Origin: Pseudoalteromonas nigrifaciens
Lineage (GTDB): Bacteria > Pseudomonadota > Gammaproteobacteria > Enterobacterales > Alteromonadaceae
DNA length: 64,000 nt
Reading direction: 5' to 3'
Assembly (NCBI RefSeq): GCF_002221505.1
Contig: NZ_CP011036.1
Span: forward strand, 2,542,001 to 2,606,000
A program made the position numbers and the translations under genes. Shown piece by piece: positions 43,560 to 53,012 of the stretch. The notes beneath the pieces were generated by a model. That model worked only from the letters and a program-made list of their open reading frames with translations, did no database searches and was not told the origin of the DNA. Every line of letters begins with the position of its first letter. Positions within the stretch are counted from its first letter, which is position 1.

Positions 43560-46292
43560 ATGCAATTGTTCACTTTATATAAAGTAATTTTAGTTGTTTT
43601 TTTCATTGGTTTTTTATCTGCTTGTGGTGGCGCTGGCGATCAAGTTACTCCTAATCCTAATAACCCTTCCACTCCCCAAGCTAACGTATTACTTATTACT
43701 GGTGCAGGTTTATCTGCCACTATTAACGATAACTTTAAAATTGAAATTCCTGCCAATAGTGTTAACTCTGATACAGAGCTTACTTATATTAGTATTGAGC
43801 AAGACGAAACGTCGCAGAATCAAAATATTATTTCTAATCTACATAGCTTAACTCCCGCAGGGCTTTCACTAAGTAATCCTTTTACAATTTCCTTAAAAAT
43901 CCCTGACGATTACGCATTAGGCGGCCAACTTTATATTGCCCGTTTAAACGCTACAACTTGGGAAACTATAGAGAACTCTCGTGTTTTAAATGGTTTTGTT
44001 ACAGCTCAAGTTAATCAGTTAGGCACATATGCCATAAAAATGCAGCGTAAAGAACGCACTGCCAGTATAGGCCCTACCTGTGATGTAAACAGCACTGAGC
44101 AATCTATTCGCTTTGTACATATTGCCGACTTACATGCTCGATTTGGTTATCAAGAGCAATTTTTTAGCCGAATTAAGGCATATCATAAAAAGGCTTTAAG
44201 CGAATCACCTTATACTTTATTTACCGATGGTGGAGATGATTACGAAAAAGGCACTGTAGCTGAGCAAATATCACAAGGTTTAGCGACCGATGAAGCCGTA
44301 AAAGCAATGAAGTTCGATCTTCGTGTAATAGGTAACCATGACTATGCTTGGGGGCCTGAAAAATTATTAGGCTTCTCAAAGGATGATAATGCCATTGTAC
44401 TTGCCAGTAATACACGCTACGAAGGCGAACAAACACAAGATTTTGCAGCAGTAGGTTTTGCTAAAGTACAAGTAGGCTGCATTACACTCGGCGTATTTGG
44501 TATGACATCGGTCCCGTGGAACGAGCTAGATAGACCACTACAAGATGACCCTATTCCTGATTTTATCAAACAATTTAAAATGAGCTGGCAATGGCAACAA
44601 ATAGCACAAAGTATTGTTAGTCAGTACAGCGATAAAGTAGATTATATGGTGATGTTAAGTCATTTAGGTGAAGGCCTTGATACTAGAATCGCACAAAGTG
44701 TGAGTGGTATTGATTTGGTTTTAGGCGGTCATACCCATGGCGGTGAGAGCTTTAATACCCTTGATAATGGCGCTATTGTTATTCAGCCTAACTTTTACGC
44801 TAAGGGCATAACCGACTTAAACTTAACGTTCGACACTAGTAATAAAACGCTCAAAAATGTTGACTACAAAACAGTAAAAACCGACACCATTACTGAGCGA
44901 GACACAACCACACAACAAGCCATCGACACAATTATGGGCCGTTATGCTCCCGATGCACAAACTGAAATTGCAATATCAGAAAACTACTTAAATGCAATGC
45001 AATTAGCAGCAGTCACCGCTGCAGCCGCTCAGCACTCAAGCAGCACTATTTCAGCAGCTTTACTCAACCCTGAGTTAGTGCAAAAACGTTGGACCCCTGG
45101 CGCCCTAACACAAGAGGACTTTCATAAAGCTTACTACGTAGAAAGGCAGCCATCTAACACCCCAGGCTTTAACTCTTTATATAAAGTCACGGTTAGCGGC
45201 AATGATTTAAATGCTATGTTAGCCAATCAAGCTGATTGGTTTTTACTAGCGCCTGAAAATATTCAAGCATCAAATAACTACAGTGTCGCACTTTTTAAAG
45301 GGGCAGCTCTTAATCCTGATTTATTTTTTAATGGGGTTACTTTTAATGATGTAGCACCGATAGCCGAAGCTTGGTGGCTTCTGGATCAATACGCACGTCA
45401 TAGAACCACTCAATGCTTGCATATTGATACAAATACGCCACTCAATGCCTGCCAAGACATTGCTAATATCACTATTTGGAACTTTGATGATGTTAGCGAT
45501 CCGCTTAAAGCCGACTTAGGCCCATCAATTCTTAGTTACTTCGATCCTGACAATAAAGGCTGGGGTCCTAAAAAGACCACCTTTGCTAGTACTAGCGCAT
45601 TTAATATTAGTGATTTAGCTGATGGCGCATCAACTGTAATGGCATTTACCGATCACTCTCCTAACGAAGGGCTAAAGATTGAGTTAAATACCGCGCCAAA
45701 TGGGGATTTTGCAAACCAAGGAATGGTGTCTGACTACACTTTAGTGATGGACATTTATTGGCCTTTTGCAGCAAAAGAAATATACAGAGCACTAGTTCAA
45801 ACCGATGCAACAAATGATTTGAATAACGACGCCGACATATTTATTAATCCTATTGGTGGGTTAGGTGCATCAACCAGCGATAGTGGTTATTTTGGCACAT
45901 CTGAGCCTGATACCTGGCACCGTATAGCTTTTGTATTTTATACCGCACCAAGCAATGGCGTATTTGAAGTGTATATTGATGGTGAATTTGCGGGTGTTAA
46001 AAGAGACGGTGAAATAGGTAAACGCTGGGCACTCGATCAAGCCGTATTATTATTAACTGATAATAACTACGAAACCGAACCGGGTTATTTAAACGCACTG
46101 CTTTATGCTGGTCGCGCAATGACTCGCAGTGAAATAAAAAGTATGGGTAACGCGCAACAAAAGCTGACTTTTAAGCAAACAACCCGAGAGCTCAATCAAA
46201 GTGTTGAACGCCATTACCAACTTGCACCCGCAATAAAACCTAATTTATGGTTAGAGCAACGTAGCAAGTTCTTTAACAATAGCAAACCGTAA
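43560..46292 (+). CDS. Metallophosphoesterase lipoprotein, 5'-nucleotidase-like, with ZU5-like and LamG-like domains
   Basis: A 910-residue surface or periplasmic lipoprotein. The lipobox is 'FLSACGG', with the acylated Cys at 22. Residues about 40-165 look like a ZU5-type beta domain ('FKIEIPANSV...TPAGLSLSNPFTISLKIP'). Residues about 180-440 are a calcineurin-like phosphoesterase with all metal motifs ('HIADLHARFG', 'TDGGDDYEKG', 'VIGNHDYAWG', 'MLSHLGEG', 'GGHTHG'). A 5'-nucleotidase C-terminal domain follows to about 620, and residues about 640-860 resemble a concanavalin/LamG fold ('DTWHRIAFVFYTAP...FEVYIDGEFAG'). It probably releases phosphate from nucleotides outside the cytoplasm. The domain combination is uncommon in my memory. 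Confidence 0.85.
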   Translation: MQLFTLYKVILVVFFIGFLSACGGAGDQVTPNPNNPSTPQANVLLITGAGLSATINDNFKIEIPANSVNSDTELTYISIEQDETSQNQNIISNLHSLTPAGLSLSNPFTISLKIPDDYALGGQLYIARLNATTWETIENSRVLNGFVTAQVNQLGTYAIKMQRKERTASIGPTCDVNSTEQSIRFVHIADLHARFGYQEQFFSRIKAYHKKALSESPYTLFTDGGDDYEKGTVAEQISQGLATDEAVKAMKFDLRVIGNHDYAWGPEKLLGFSKDDNAIVLASNTRYEGEQTQDFAAVGFAKVQVGCITLGVFGMTSVPWNELDRPLQDDPIPDFIKQFKMSWQWQQIAQSIVSQYSDKVDYMVMLSHLGEGLDTRIAQSVSGIDLVLGGHTHGGESFNTLDNGAIVIQPNFYAKGITDLNLTFDTSNKTLKNVDYKTVKTDTITERDTTTQQAIDTIMGRYAPDAQTEIAISENYLNAMQLAAVTAAAAQHSSSTISAALLNPELVQKRWTPGALTQEDFHKAYYVERQPSNTPGFNSLYKVTVSGNDLNAMLANQADWFLLAPENIQASNNYSVALFKGAALNPDLFFNGVTFNDVAPIAEAWWLLDQYARHRTTQCLHIDTNTPLNACQDIANITIWNFDDVSDPLKADLGPSILSYFDPDNKGWGPKKTTFASTSAFNISDLADGASTVMAFTDHSPNEGLKIELNTAPNGDFANQGMVSDYTLVMDIYWPFAAKEIYRALVQTDATNDLNNDADIFINPIGGLGASTSDSGYFGTSEPDTWHRIAFVFYTAPSNGVFEVYIDGEFAGVKRDGEIGKRWALDQAVLLLTDNNYETEPGYLNALLYAGRAMTRSEIKSMGNAQQKLTFKQTTRELNQSVERHYQLAPAIKPNLWLEQRSKFFNNSKP

Positions 46293-46605
46293 ACAATTAA
46301 ATACAAAAAACCTTGTTTTTACTACAGTAAAAAAAGAGATTTAAGTTAGCTTAAATCTCTTTATAAAAAATAAACCACAACAAAATCAATAGCTAAAACT
46401 TAAAATGCCGCACTTATTCAAACGTTTTAATACATACGCGTATTTAAAGCACTCAGCAAAAAAGTAACTTACTGCTAACCGTCCTATAAAATTTACACAC
46501 GCGCTGTTTACTAAATAACAACGCCCTCTTCCCCAAAGTACAAATTTAGTTAATCATCTACAGCAATACGACAACAAATAATCGCAGTGCTTAATTGCGG
46601 GAGTA
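46293..46605. other. Intergenic region before hppD
   Basis: 313 bases with a terminator-like hairpin (46333-46362), a short 18-base AT-rich palindrome around 46316-46333 and the hppD promoter. No coding frame and no convincing TyrR box were found. Confidence 0.5.
46333..46368 (+). terminator. Terminator-like hairpin
   Basis: 13-bp stem AAAGAGATTTAAG / CTTAAATCTCTTT with a TTAG loop, 40 bases beyond the metallophosphoesterase stop. The tail TTATAAAAAA is weak on the plus strand. Confidence 0.6.
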
Positions 46606-46611
46606 ATGATA

Positions 46612-47658
46612 ATGAGTGAAGTAAATAACCCTTTAGGTTTAGTTGGTATCGAATTTACCGAATATGCAACACCTGATGCAGATTACATGGATAAAGTATT
46701 TACCGACTTTGGCTTTTCAAAGCTAAAAAAATTCAAAGGTAAAGACATTGTTTATTACAATCAAAACGATATTCATTTTTTATTAAATAACGAGCGTGAT
46801 GGTTTTTCGGCACAGTTTGCTAAAGATCATGGCCCGGCTATTTGCTCTATGGGTTGGCGAGTAGAGAATGCACAAAAAGCATTTGAAGCAGCGGTAGAGC
46901 GCGGTGCAAAACCAGCAACCGACTCGGCAAATAAAGATTTACCTTACCCTGCAATTTATGGCATTGGCGACAGCTTAATTTACTTTATTGAGCAATTTGG
47001 CGAAAAAGGCTCTATTTACGCACAAGACTTTGAAGATCTAGCCGAGCAAAACGTGGTTGACGATAAAGGCTTTATTCGCATCGACCATTTAACTAATAAT
47101 GTTTATAAAGGCACCATGGAAAAATGGGCTAACTTTTATAAAGATGTATTTGGTTTTACAGAAGTTCGCTACTTCGACATTAAAGGCCAAAAAACAGCGT
47201 TAATTTCGTATGCGCTTAAATCGCCTTGTGGCACTTTCTCTATTCCTATTAACGAAGGTAAAGGCAACGATAATAACCAAATCGATGAATACCTTGGTGA
47301 ATACAATGGCCCTGGCGTACAGCATTTAGCATTTTTAACTGACGACTTAGTAAGCTCACTTGATAAGCTTGATAAATCGACTATTGCAACTTTAGATATT
47401 ATTCCTGAGTACTACGATACTATTTTTGACCGTGTACCTTGGGTTGCTGAAGACAAAGAAAAAATTCGTGAGCATCAAATTCTAGTAGATAGCCAAAGTG
47501 AAAACTGTTACTTACTACAAATTTTCTCTAAAAACCTATTTGGTCCTATTTTTATTGAAATGATTCAGCGAGTTGACGATGGTGGCTTTGGTGAAGGTAA
47601 CTTCCAAGCACTATTTGAATCAATTGAACGCGACCAAGAGCGCCGTGGCGTTTTATAA
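46612..47658 (+). CDS. hppD: 4-hydroxyphenylpyruvate dioxygenase
   Basis: A 348-residue two-domain VOC-fold enzyme. It turns 4-hydroxyphenylpyruvate into homogentisate, the second step of tyrosine degradation. Iron ligands are H159 ('RIDHLTNNV'), H238 ('GVQHLAFLTDD') and E316 ('FIEMIQR'), all intact. I use ATG 46612 rather than 46606, because GGGAG at 46599-46603 lies eight bases before it but only two before the earlier ATG. It has its own terminator and is followed by fah 212 bases later; a homogentisate dioxygenase gene is not between them. TyrR at 25700 is a likely regulator. Confidence 0.96.
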   Translation: MSEVNNPLGLVGIEFTEYATPDADYMDKVFTDFGFSKLKKFKGKDIVYYNQNDIHFLLNNERDGFSAQFAKDHGPAICSMGWRVENAQKAFEAAVERGAKPATDSANKDLPYPAIYGIGDSLIYFIEQFGEKGSIYAQDFEDLAEQNVVDDKGFIRIDHLTNNVYKGTMEKWANFYKDVFGFTEVRYFDIKGQKTALISYALKSPCGTFSIPINEGKGNDNNQIDEYLGEYNGPGVQHLAFLTDDLVSSLDKLDKSTIATLDIIPEYYDTIFDRVPWVAEDKEKIREHQILVDSQSENCYLLQIFSKNLFGPIFIEMIQRVDDGGFGEGNFQALFESIERDQERRGVL

Positions 47659-47678
47659 GTAGTTAGCATTTATATTTT

Positions 47679-47706
47679 AAAAGCAGCGTAACTCGCTGCT
47701 TTTTGT
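47679..47706 (+). terminator. Rho-independent terminator of hppD
   Basis: 10-bp stem AAAAGCAGCG / CGCTGCTTTT with a 5-base loop and trailing T-run, 20 bases after the hppD stop. Confidence 0.92.
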
Positions 47707-47870
47707 CGTTTTACGCTGATATTGAGTAACAATTCTACTCTGTCTGTTTAAATCGTGCTATTCATCACCATATAAGCTGTTAATAATAGATGTTTTTAAT
47801 CTTTATATGCTTATTTAATAAATTGATATTTATACTGATTAGCACGACCAACTAAACCAAAGGAAATGTA

Positions 47871-49184
47871 ATGAGTTTAATTAACGAAACCCATGATATA
47901 AATTTAACAAGCTGGGTAGCCTCTGCAAACGTTGCAGATTGCGACTTCCCTATTCAAAATCTACCTTTTGCTGAAGTTCGTCGTAAAAATAGCAACGAAG
48001 CTTTTCGTGGCGCTGTCGCTATTGGCGATCAGGTTATCGATTTAGCAAAACTAAATGAACTCGCTATTTTTAGTGGTGATGCGCAAACAGCCATTGCTGC
48101 TGCAAGTAACACAACATTAAATGAATTTATGAGCCTTGGGCAGCAATATTGGTCAGCACTGCGTTTAGCATTATCTAAAGCGCTGCGTGAAGGCTCTGAG
48201 CATCAGACTAAATTAAGCGAAGCGCTTATTGCACAGGCTGATATTGAGTTTGCATTGCCGTGTCGCATTGGTGATTACACCGACTTTTACACCTCTATTT
48301 ACCATGCAACTGCTGTGGGTAGCTTGTTTCGCCCAGACAACCCACTACTACCTAACTATAAATGGGTACCTATTGGTTATCATGGTCGCTCATCATCTAT
48401 TGGTGTATCGGGCCAACAATTTCATCGCCCTAAAGGCCAAACCAAAGCGCCAGATGCTGAAGTACCATCGTTTGGCCCGTGTAAACGCCTTGATTATGAA
48501 CTAGAAGTAGGTATTTACTTAGGTAAAGGTAACGCGTTAGGTGATGCTATAGCGATTGAAAATGCTGAAAACCATGTATTTGGCTTTTGTGTCTTTAACG
48601 ATTGGTCAGCACGTGATTTACAAGCGTGGGAATATCAGCCGTTAGGGCCGTTTTTAGCTAAAAACTTTGCATCAACGGTATCTCCTTGGATAGTGACAAC
48701 TGAAGCGCTAGCACCATTTAGAACAAGCTGGACACGAGATGAAAACGATCCACAACCATTGGATTATTTAGAATCTAAAGCGAACCGTGAACAAGGCGCG
48801 TTTGATATTCAAATGGATGTAAAAATTCAAACTCAGCAAATGCGTGATGAAGGTCATACACCAACGCGTGTATCAACCTCAAGCTTTAAGCACTCATACT
48901 GGACAGTTGCGCAAATGGTAACGCACCATACTGTGAATGGTTGTAACTTTATGCCAGGTGATATGCTGGGCTCGGGTACGCAATCTGGCCCAACCCATGA
49001 AGAAGCGGGTTCGTTACTTGAGCTTTCTCGTGGTGGTAAAGAAAAAATCACGCTGAGCAATGGCCAACAACGTAGCTTTTTAGAAGACGGCGATAACGTT
49101 ATTATGCGTGGCTGGTGTGAAAAAGAAGGTTACGCACGCATTGGTTTTGGCTGTGTAGAGAGTACTGTACTCGCTGCAAAATAA
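47871..49184 (+). CDS. fahA: Fumarylacetoacetase
   Basis: A 437-residue fumarylacetoacetate hydrolase of the long, eukaryote-like type. It performs the last step of tyrosine degradation, giving fumarate and acetoacetate. The N-terminal SH3-like domain (to about 120) is followed by the active-site segment 'GDYTDFYTSIYHATAVGSLFRP', with the catalytic His and metal-binding Asp, then 'VPIGYHGRSSSIGVSG', 'LDYELEVGIYLG' and 'NDWSARDLQAWEYQPLGPFLAKNF'. ATG follows AAAGGAAATGTA. It has its own promoter region, being separated from hppD by a terminator. Confidence 0.96.
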   Translation: MSLINETHDINLTSWVASANVADCDFPIQNLPFAEVRRKNSNEAFRGAVAIGDQVIDLAKLNELAIFSGDAQTAIAAASNTTLNEFMSLGQQYWSALRLALSKALREGSEHQTKLSEALIAQADIEFALPCRIGDYTDFYTSIYHATAVGSLFRPDNPLLPNYKWVPIGYHGRSSSIGVSGQQFHRPKGQTKAPDAEVPSFGPCKRLDYELEVGIYLGKGNALGDAIAIENAENHVFGFCVFNDWSARDLQAWEYQPLGPFLAKNFASTVSPWIVTTEALAPFRTSWTRDENDPQPLDYLESKANREQGAFDIQMDVKIQTQQMRDEGHTPTRVSTSSFKHSYWTVAQMVTHHTVNGCNFMPGDMLGSGTQSGPTHEEAGSLLELSRGGKEKITLSNGQQRSFLEDGDNVIMRGWCEKEGYARIGFGCVESTVLAAK

Positions 49185-49210
49185 TTTAAAGAATAAATTG
49201 TTTTGCTAAA

Positions 49211-49240
49211 AAGGATGGCATTTATTGCCGTCCTTTTTTA
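49211..49240 (+). terminator. Rho-independent terminator of fah
   Basis: 10-bp stem AAGGATGGCA / TGCCGTCCTT (one G-T pair) with T6 behind it. It shows that a longer frame of the next gene beginning inside it (49225) is not the real start. Confidence 0.9.
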
Positions 49241-49326
49241 TTAATTCAGTCATAGTTACAATTTTTTCTAGCTTTTTAAACTCAAATTGCTATCTTAGCT
49301 TGGTTAATAGCCAGTATTTATGTGTC

Positions 49327-50490
49327 ATGCCTATATTTATAAAGTCTTTTTTTGAACAGTTTTTCCCCTCTCGTCAACTACTTATTCGCCAAAATGGTGA
49401 AGTTAAGCATGTGGTTTTGGCGCCTTGGCTGCAAGTTTTTATCGTATTACTTGTATTAGTTACTCTTAGTTGGGTAAGTATTTCGAGCTTTCGGGTTTAC
49501 TCACAAACTACAAAAATATCAGATATTGAGCAAACTCAACTCGATGAGCAAAAACAATGGCAACAGCAAGTCAGCGAGCAAAAAACACGCCATGACGAAC
49601 AAATAGCACAATTAGCTGAGCTTGAACAAAAACAAGCTTTACTCCAAAGCATGATCGAATCTCTTCCTGCTTCTCTTAGTAAAGATGTTATAAAGCTGGG
49701 TGACGAACTTGAATCTCCTATTGAAGAAGAGCAAAGCGAGTTTCATGAACCTTTAGTCGATGACAGCGCTCAAAGTAAACAGGTGCAAAATACGCCCCCT
49801 AGTACATTCGCTGCTCGCTATGCACAGCTAAATCAATACTACGAGCAAAATTTTTTATCGCTTGAAAGTCAAATTACCCAACGTCATAACGCCATTTTAG
49901 CCATGCTTAAAGGTGCAGGGCTAGAGTCTGCATTAGCGCAACATTTAGCATTAAGCGAGCAAACAACCGCTCAAGGTGGTCCGTTAGATGTATTCGATGA
50001 AGCAAAAATTCCTGGCACATTTTTAGCTATTGCCGATAAATTATTACTACTAAATAATTTAGAAAACTTTTTAAATGAACTGCCTAATACCTTACCGCTG
50101 CCAGCTGCAAAGTATTATATTTCTAGCAACTTTGGATTGCGAAAAGATCCAATGAACAGTCGCCGCGCCTTTCATAAGGGCGTTGATTTAGCCGGCTGGC
50201 ATAAAACTGAAATATTTGCTCCTGCCGACGGTACTGTACTGCGCGCTGGGCGCAATGGCGGTTATGGTAACTTTATAGAACTTGAACATAAAAATGGCTT
50301 AGTCACTCGCTTTGGTCATTTAAATAAAGTTAAAGTAAAAAAAGGCCAAGCAGTCACTAAGTACGATGTAATAGGCTTAATGGGCAGCACCGGCAGAAGT
50401 ACCAGCACTCACTTACATTATGAAGTGCTTATTGATGGCAAGCATGTCAATCCTCTTAAAATAACAAAGGCGCTCTCTCGTGTTTGGTAA
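49327..50490 (+). CDS. M23-family peptidoglycan endopeptidase, membrane-anchored
   Basis: A 387-residue protein with one membrane helix ('LQVFIVLLVLVTLSWVSIS', about 35-53), a coiled coil (about 60-115) and a C-terminal LytM/M23 domain. Zinc ligands H283 and D287 ('AFHKGVDLAG') and H362-x-H364 ('THLHYEV') are intact, as is H331, so it should be an active endopeptidase cutting peptide cross-links. The start is ATG 49327; the frame is open further up, but that part overlaps the fah terminator. The end overlaps the bactofilin gene by 11 bases, a link known from other bacteria where bactofilin positions an M23 enzyme to shape the wall. Confidence 0.9.
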   Translation: MPIFIKSFFEQFFPSRQLLIRQNGEVKHVVLAPWLQVFIVLLVLVTLSWVSISSFRVYSQTTKISDIEQTQLDEQKQWQQQVSEQKTRHDEQIAQLAELEQKQALLQSMIESLPASLSKDVIKLGDELESPIEEEQSEFHEPLVDDSAQSKQVQNTPPSTFAARYAQLNQYYEQNFLSLESQITQRHNAILAMLKGAGLESALAQHLALSEQTTAQGGPLDVFDEAKIPGTFLAIADKLLLLNNLENFLNELPNTLPLPAAKYYISSNFGLRKDPMNSRRAFHKGVDLAGWHKTEIFAPADGTVLRAGRNGGYGNFIELEHKNGLVTRFGHLNKVKVKKGQAVTKYDVIGLMGSTGRSTSTHLHYEVLIDGKHVNPLKITKALSRVW

Positions 50491-50962
50491 AAAAAAGCAA
50501 GTAACAAATAACGCTTCATTAAAACGCGTTAATCACGCTCCTTCTATTATTTCAGAAGATATGCGCCTTACCGGGTCAATAATAAGCCAAGGTGAAGTGC
50601 AACTTGATGGCCGCATTGATGGCGACATTAAAGCTACTCATTTAGTAATTGGCACTACAGGCGTAGTTGAGGGTATTGTTGAAGCGACAAGCGTGATTGT
50701 TAAGGGCAAAATAATTGGTTCATTAAATGCCAGTGAAGTTAACATTAAAAATAACGCTCATGTGCATGGTGATATTTTTCACGATACGCTTAGTATAGAA
50801 GCTGGTGCAATTATTGAAGGTAATTTAAAACAGCGCTTTGAAAAAGAAAGCTTAACACTCATTAATGATGAGTCAAAGCCGGTGAGCGATGTAAAACCAT
50901 TAATTAACGAGGACGATATCGGCTTGTCATTCGTAAATAAACAAGCCTCTAATAAAAGCTAG
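50480..50962 (+). CDS. Bactofilin
   Basis: A 160-residue cytoskeletal protein of the bactofilin (CcmA) family: the right-handed beta-helix core 'MRLTGSIISQGEVQLDGRIDGDIKATHLVIGTTGVVEGIVEATSVIVKGKI' spans about residues 28-125, flanked by polar tails. The start is GTG, inside the end of the M23 gene, so the two are translationally coupled. It polymerises into filaments at the membrane and probably scaffolds the endopeptidase. Confidence 0.93.
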   Translation: MFGKKKQVTNNASLKRVNHAPSIISEDMRLTGSIISQGEVQLDGRIDGDIKATHLVIGTTGVVEGIVEATSVIVKGKIIGSLNASEVNIKNNAHVHGDIFHDTLSIEAGAIIEGNLKQRFEKESLTLINDESKPVSDVKPLINEDDIGLSFVNKQASNKS

Positions 50963-51436
50963 TTACTTTTTAGCTGTAATGTACATAGTAATATCTGCAG
51001 TGAATACTAGTTCATTGCGGGTATTATATAATTTTACTGGCACCACTAAGTCTTCTTTATCTAGCCACTGGTGCGGTAAATCAATCTCTGCAATAGCGGT
51101 TACATCGGTATCTACTTTAGCTAAATACTGTACCGTCATACCTTTTGGGATCCAACGGTGAGTTTTAACCGGTACCGTGGCATCCACCATCACTCCAGCA
51201 CATAACTCGGCCAAATTACACTGCGCTATTGCATGTATTGTACCTATGTGATTATGAACCCTACGCCGGTTTTTAACCCGCGCACTACAATGTCCTGCTT
51301 TTAAATTAAGTATGTAAGGCTTCATCGAGCCAAAGTATGGCGCTTTAAAACAGACTATTTTAGTAAATAGCCAGTGCCCAAAGGGTAGCTTTTTAACAAT
51401 GCGCCATGCTGTTAAAACTGAAGATTTATTGCTCAT
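50963..51436 (-). CDS. DUF4442 hot-dog thioesterase-like protein
   Basis: A 157-residue protein with a DUF4442 hot-dog fold ('LPFGHWLFTKIVCFKAPYFGSMKPYILNLKAGHCSARVKNRRRVHNHIGTIHAIAQCNLAELCAGVM'). The 'NHIGTIHA' and 'NLAELCAG' segments are the family's active-site region. I use ATG 51436, because the 13-codon longer frame begins with no ribosome site. It probably hydrolyses an acyl-CoA or a similar thioester. It ends convergently against the bactofilin gene with no gap. Confidence 0.82.
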   Translation of the reverse strand: MSNKSSVLTAWRIVKKLPFGHWLFTKIVCFKAPYFGSMKPYILNLKAGHCSARVKNRRRVHNHIGTIHAIAQCNLAELCAGVMVDATVPVKTHRWIPKGMTVQYLAKVDTDVTAIAEIDLPHQWLDKEDLVVPVKLYNTRNELVFTADITMYITAKK

Positions 51437-51816
51437 TATTATTTTCCATCGTTCATTCTTTTGTAAAAGTAACACATCAGACCAGTTTGAGGTAGTGTCT
51501 TTAAAAGTCCCTTTTAGCTATTTAACCTTAACTTTGGTGAAGAGATTTACTAACGTATTGAATCATAGTTATATTTAAATTTATTTTTTCTAACCAGTGA
51601 TTTTCAGTGACAATAAGGCGAATTTACGCGTCAACTGCTGATCTATTACAAGTAAATTCAGCGCAGTTAGCGCTGAAAATATCTGCTTGAGATAAATTTA
51701 TTACCCAGAGTTCATGTTATTTAAATTAAAAAATATCAATGTCGACGATACTAAGGGTCATAAGCCCTTTCTTTTTTATTAGTCCCCCCCTAAAATACGC
51801 GACAAAAGGAGAACTA
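51437..51816. other. Intergenic region before the Bcr/CflA exporter
   Basis: 380 bases of AT-rich DNA with one 8-bp hairpin TTCAGCGC / GCGCTGAA at 51657-51677 and the promoters of the two divergent genes. A frame reaching in from the exporter (from 51739) has no ribosome site. Nothing else is recognised. Confidence 0.5.
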
Positions 51817-53010
51817 ATGCAAACACAGCCCGCTAAACCAAACTTAACTTTATTACTTATATTAGCGTTACTCGTTATTTTTTGCCCTATGGCTATTGAT
51901 ATTTACCTACCTGCATTTCCAACTATTGCTGAGCAATTTGCTGTTTCAGAGCAGCAAGTACAACAAAGTGTTGCTATTTTTATGCTCACTGTAGGCTTAG
52001 GGCAATTAATTGCAGGCCCCCTTGCTGATAAGTTTGGTCGTAAACCGGTCGCTGTCATTGGTATTAGCCTGTATGCGGGCTCTGCCTTGTTAGCCTATTA
52101 TGCTCCTTCATTTAATATATTGCTGCTCGCGCGTGCTTTACAAGGATTAGGAGCATGTGCCACTTTTGTGGTTGCTTTTGCCATAGTACGTGATAAATAC
52201 GGTGCACAGCGAAGTGGGCAAATGATCACTTATTTAAATGGTATTATTTGTTTTATTCCAGCATTAGCGCCCATTTTAGGGGCATGGTTAACCGTGCAGT
52301 TTGGCTGGCGGATGAATTTTTTATTTTTAACTTTTTTTGCTATTTTTGGCTTAGTTATAACCTTATTATTTTTTAAAGAAACACGCCCAGCAGACAGCTA
52401 CTATCAAGGCCATATTTTAGATTTACGCCGTTTTATGCCCATTATTAGCACTCCTATATTTTTATTTAATAGCTTACTTTGTATGGTCGCAATGTCGGCA
52501 ATACTGGTGTACGTAACACTTGCGCCGGGTTGGTTAATTACTCACTTAGGCGGTACAGTTGCTGACTTTACTTTTTGGTTTACACTCAATGCGGTATGTA
52601 GCATTGTGGCGAGTTTTATAGCGCCTATGTATATTAAAAATAATAGCCAGCGTGCTTTGCGTCTTGGGGTTGGTTTATTGATTTTTTCGGGGTTATTAAT
52701 GCTTGCGCTTAGCACCATACAAACCGCGCTGGCACTTATGTTACCTATGCTTATTGCTGCACTTGGTTTTGCTTTAAGTTTAGGCTCTGCAGCTGGTATG
52801 GCACTTTCTCGCTTTGCAAAACAAGCCGGAACCGCTTCAGCGCTACTTGGCGCAATGCAAATGAGTGGTGCGAGTATATTAGTGTTTGCAACACAGTTTT
52901 TAGGGTTAACTACACCATGGCTAATAGCCTTTCATTTACTATTGTTACTTCCTCTTTGGCTTATTTTAATAAGTAAAAAAGGACATGCTTTACACCCAAC
53001 TCAAGGCTGA
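51817..53010 (+). CDS. Bcr/CflA-family MFS drug exporter
   Basis: A 397-residue, 12-helix major facilitator of the Bcr/CflA branch: 'PMAIDIYLPAFPTIAEQFAVSEQQVQQSVAIFMLTVGLGQLIAGPLADKFGRKPV' carries the branch's motifs. I use ATG 51817 with AAAGGAG seven bases before it, removing 26 codons from the longest frame. It exports drugs such as bicyclomycin or metabolites. The LysE gene starts three bases after its stop. Confidence 0.92.
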   Translation: MQTQPAKPNLTLLLILALLVIFCPMAIDIYLPAFPTIAEQFAVSEQQVQQSVAIFMLTVGLGQLIAGPLADKFGRKPVAVIGISLYAGSALLAYYAPSFNILLLARALQGLGACATFVVAFAIVRDKYGAQRSGQMITYLNGIICFIPALAPILGAWLTVQFGWRMNFLFLTFFAIFGLVITLLFFKETRPADSYYQGHILDLRRFMPIISTPIFLFNSLLCMVAMSAILVYVTLAPGWLITHLGGTVADFTFWFTLNAVCSIVASFIAPMYIKNNSQRALRLGVGLLIFSGLLMLALSTIQTALALMLPMLIAALGFALSLGSAAGMALSRFAKQAGTASALLGAMQMSGASILVFATQFLGLTTPWLIAFHLLLLLPLWLILISKKGHALHPTQG

Positions 53011-53012
53011 TC

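Noticed and set aside
46316..46333. Palindrome TTTTTACT-AC-AGTAAAAA before hppD
   Set aside because: It is low-complexity AT-rich sequence close to the preceding gene's end and does not match TyrR or other known boxes; chance is likely in this composition.
47659..47870. Possible homogentisate dioxygenase between hppD and fah
   Set aside because: The gap is only 212 bases and holds a terminator and promoter, with no coding frame or remnant.
49225..49326. Longer N-terminus for the M23 peptidase
   Set aside because: The TTG at 49225 falls inside the fah terminator stem, so this part is probably not even transcribed from its own promoter.
51739..51816. Longer N-terminus for the Bcr/CflA exporter
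   Set aside because: The internal ATG at 51817 has a near-perfect AAAGGAG site, while the upstream start has none.
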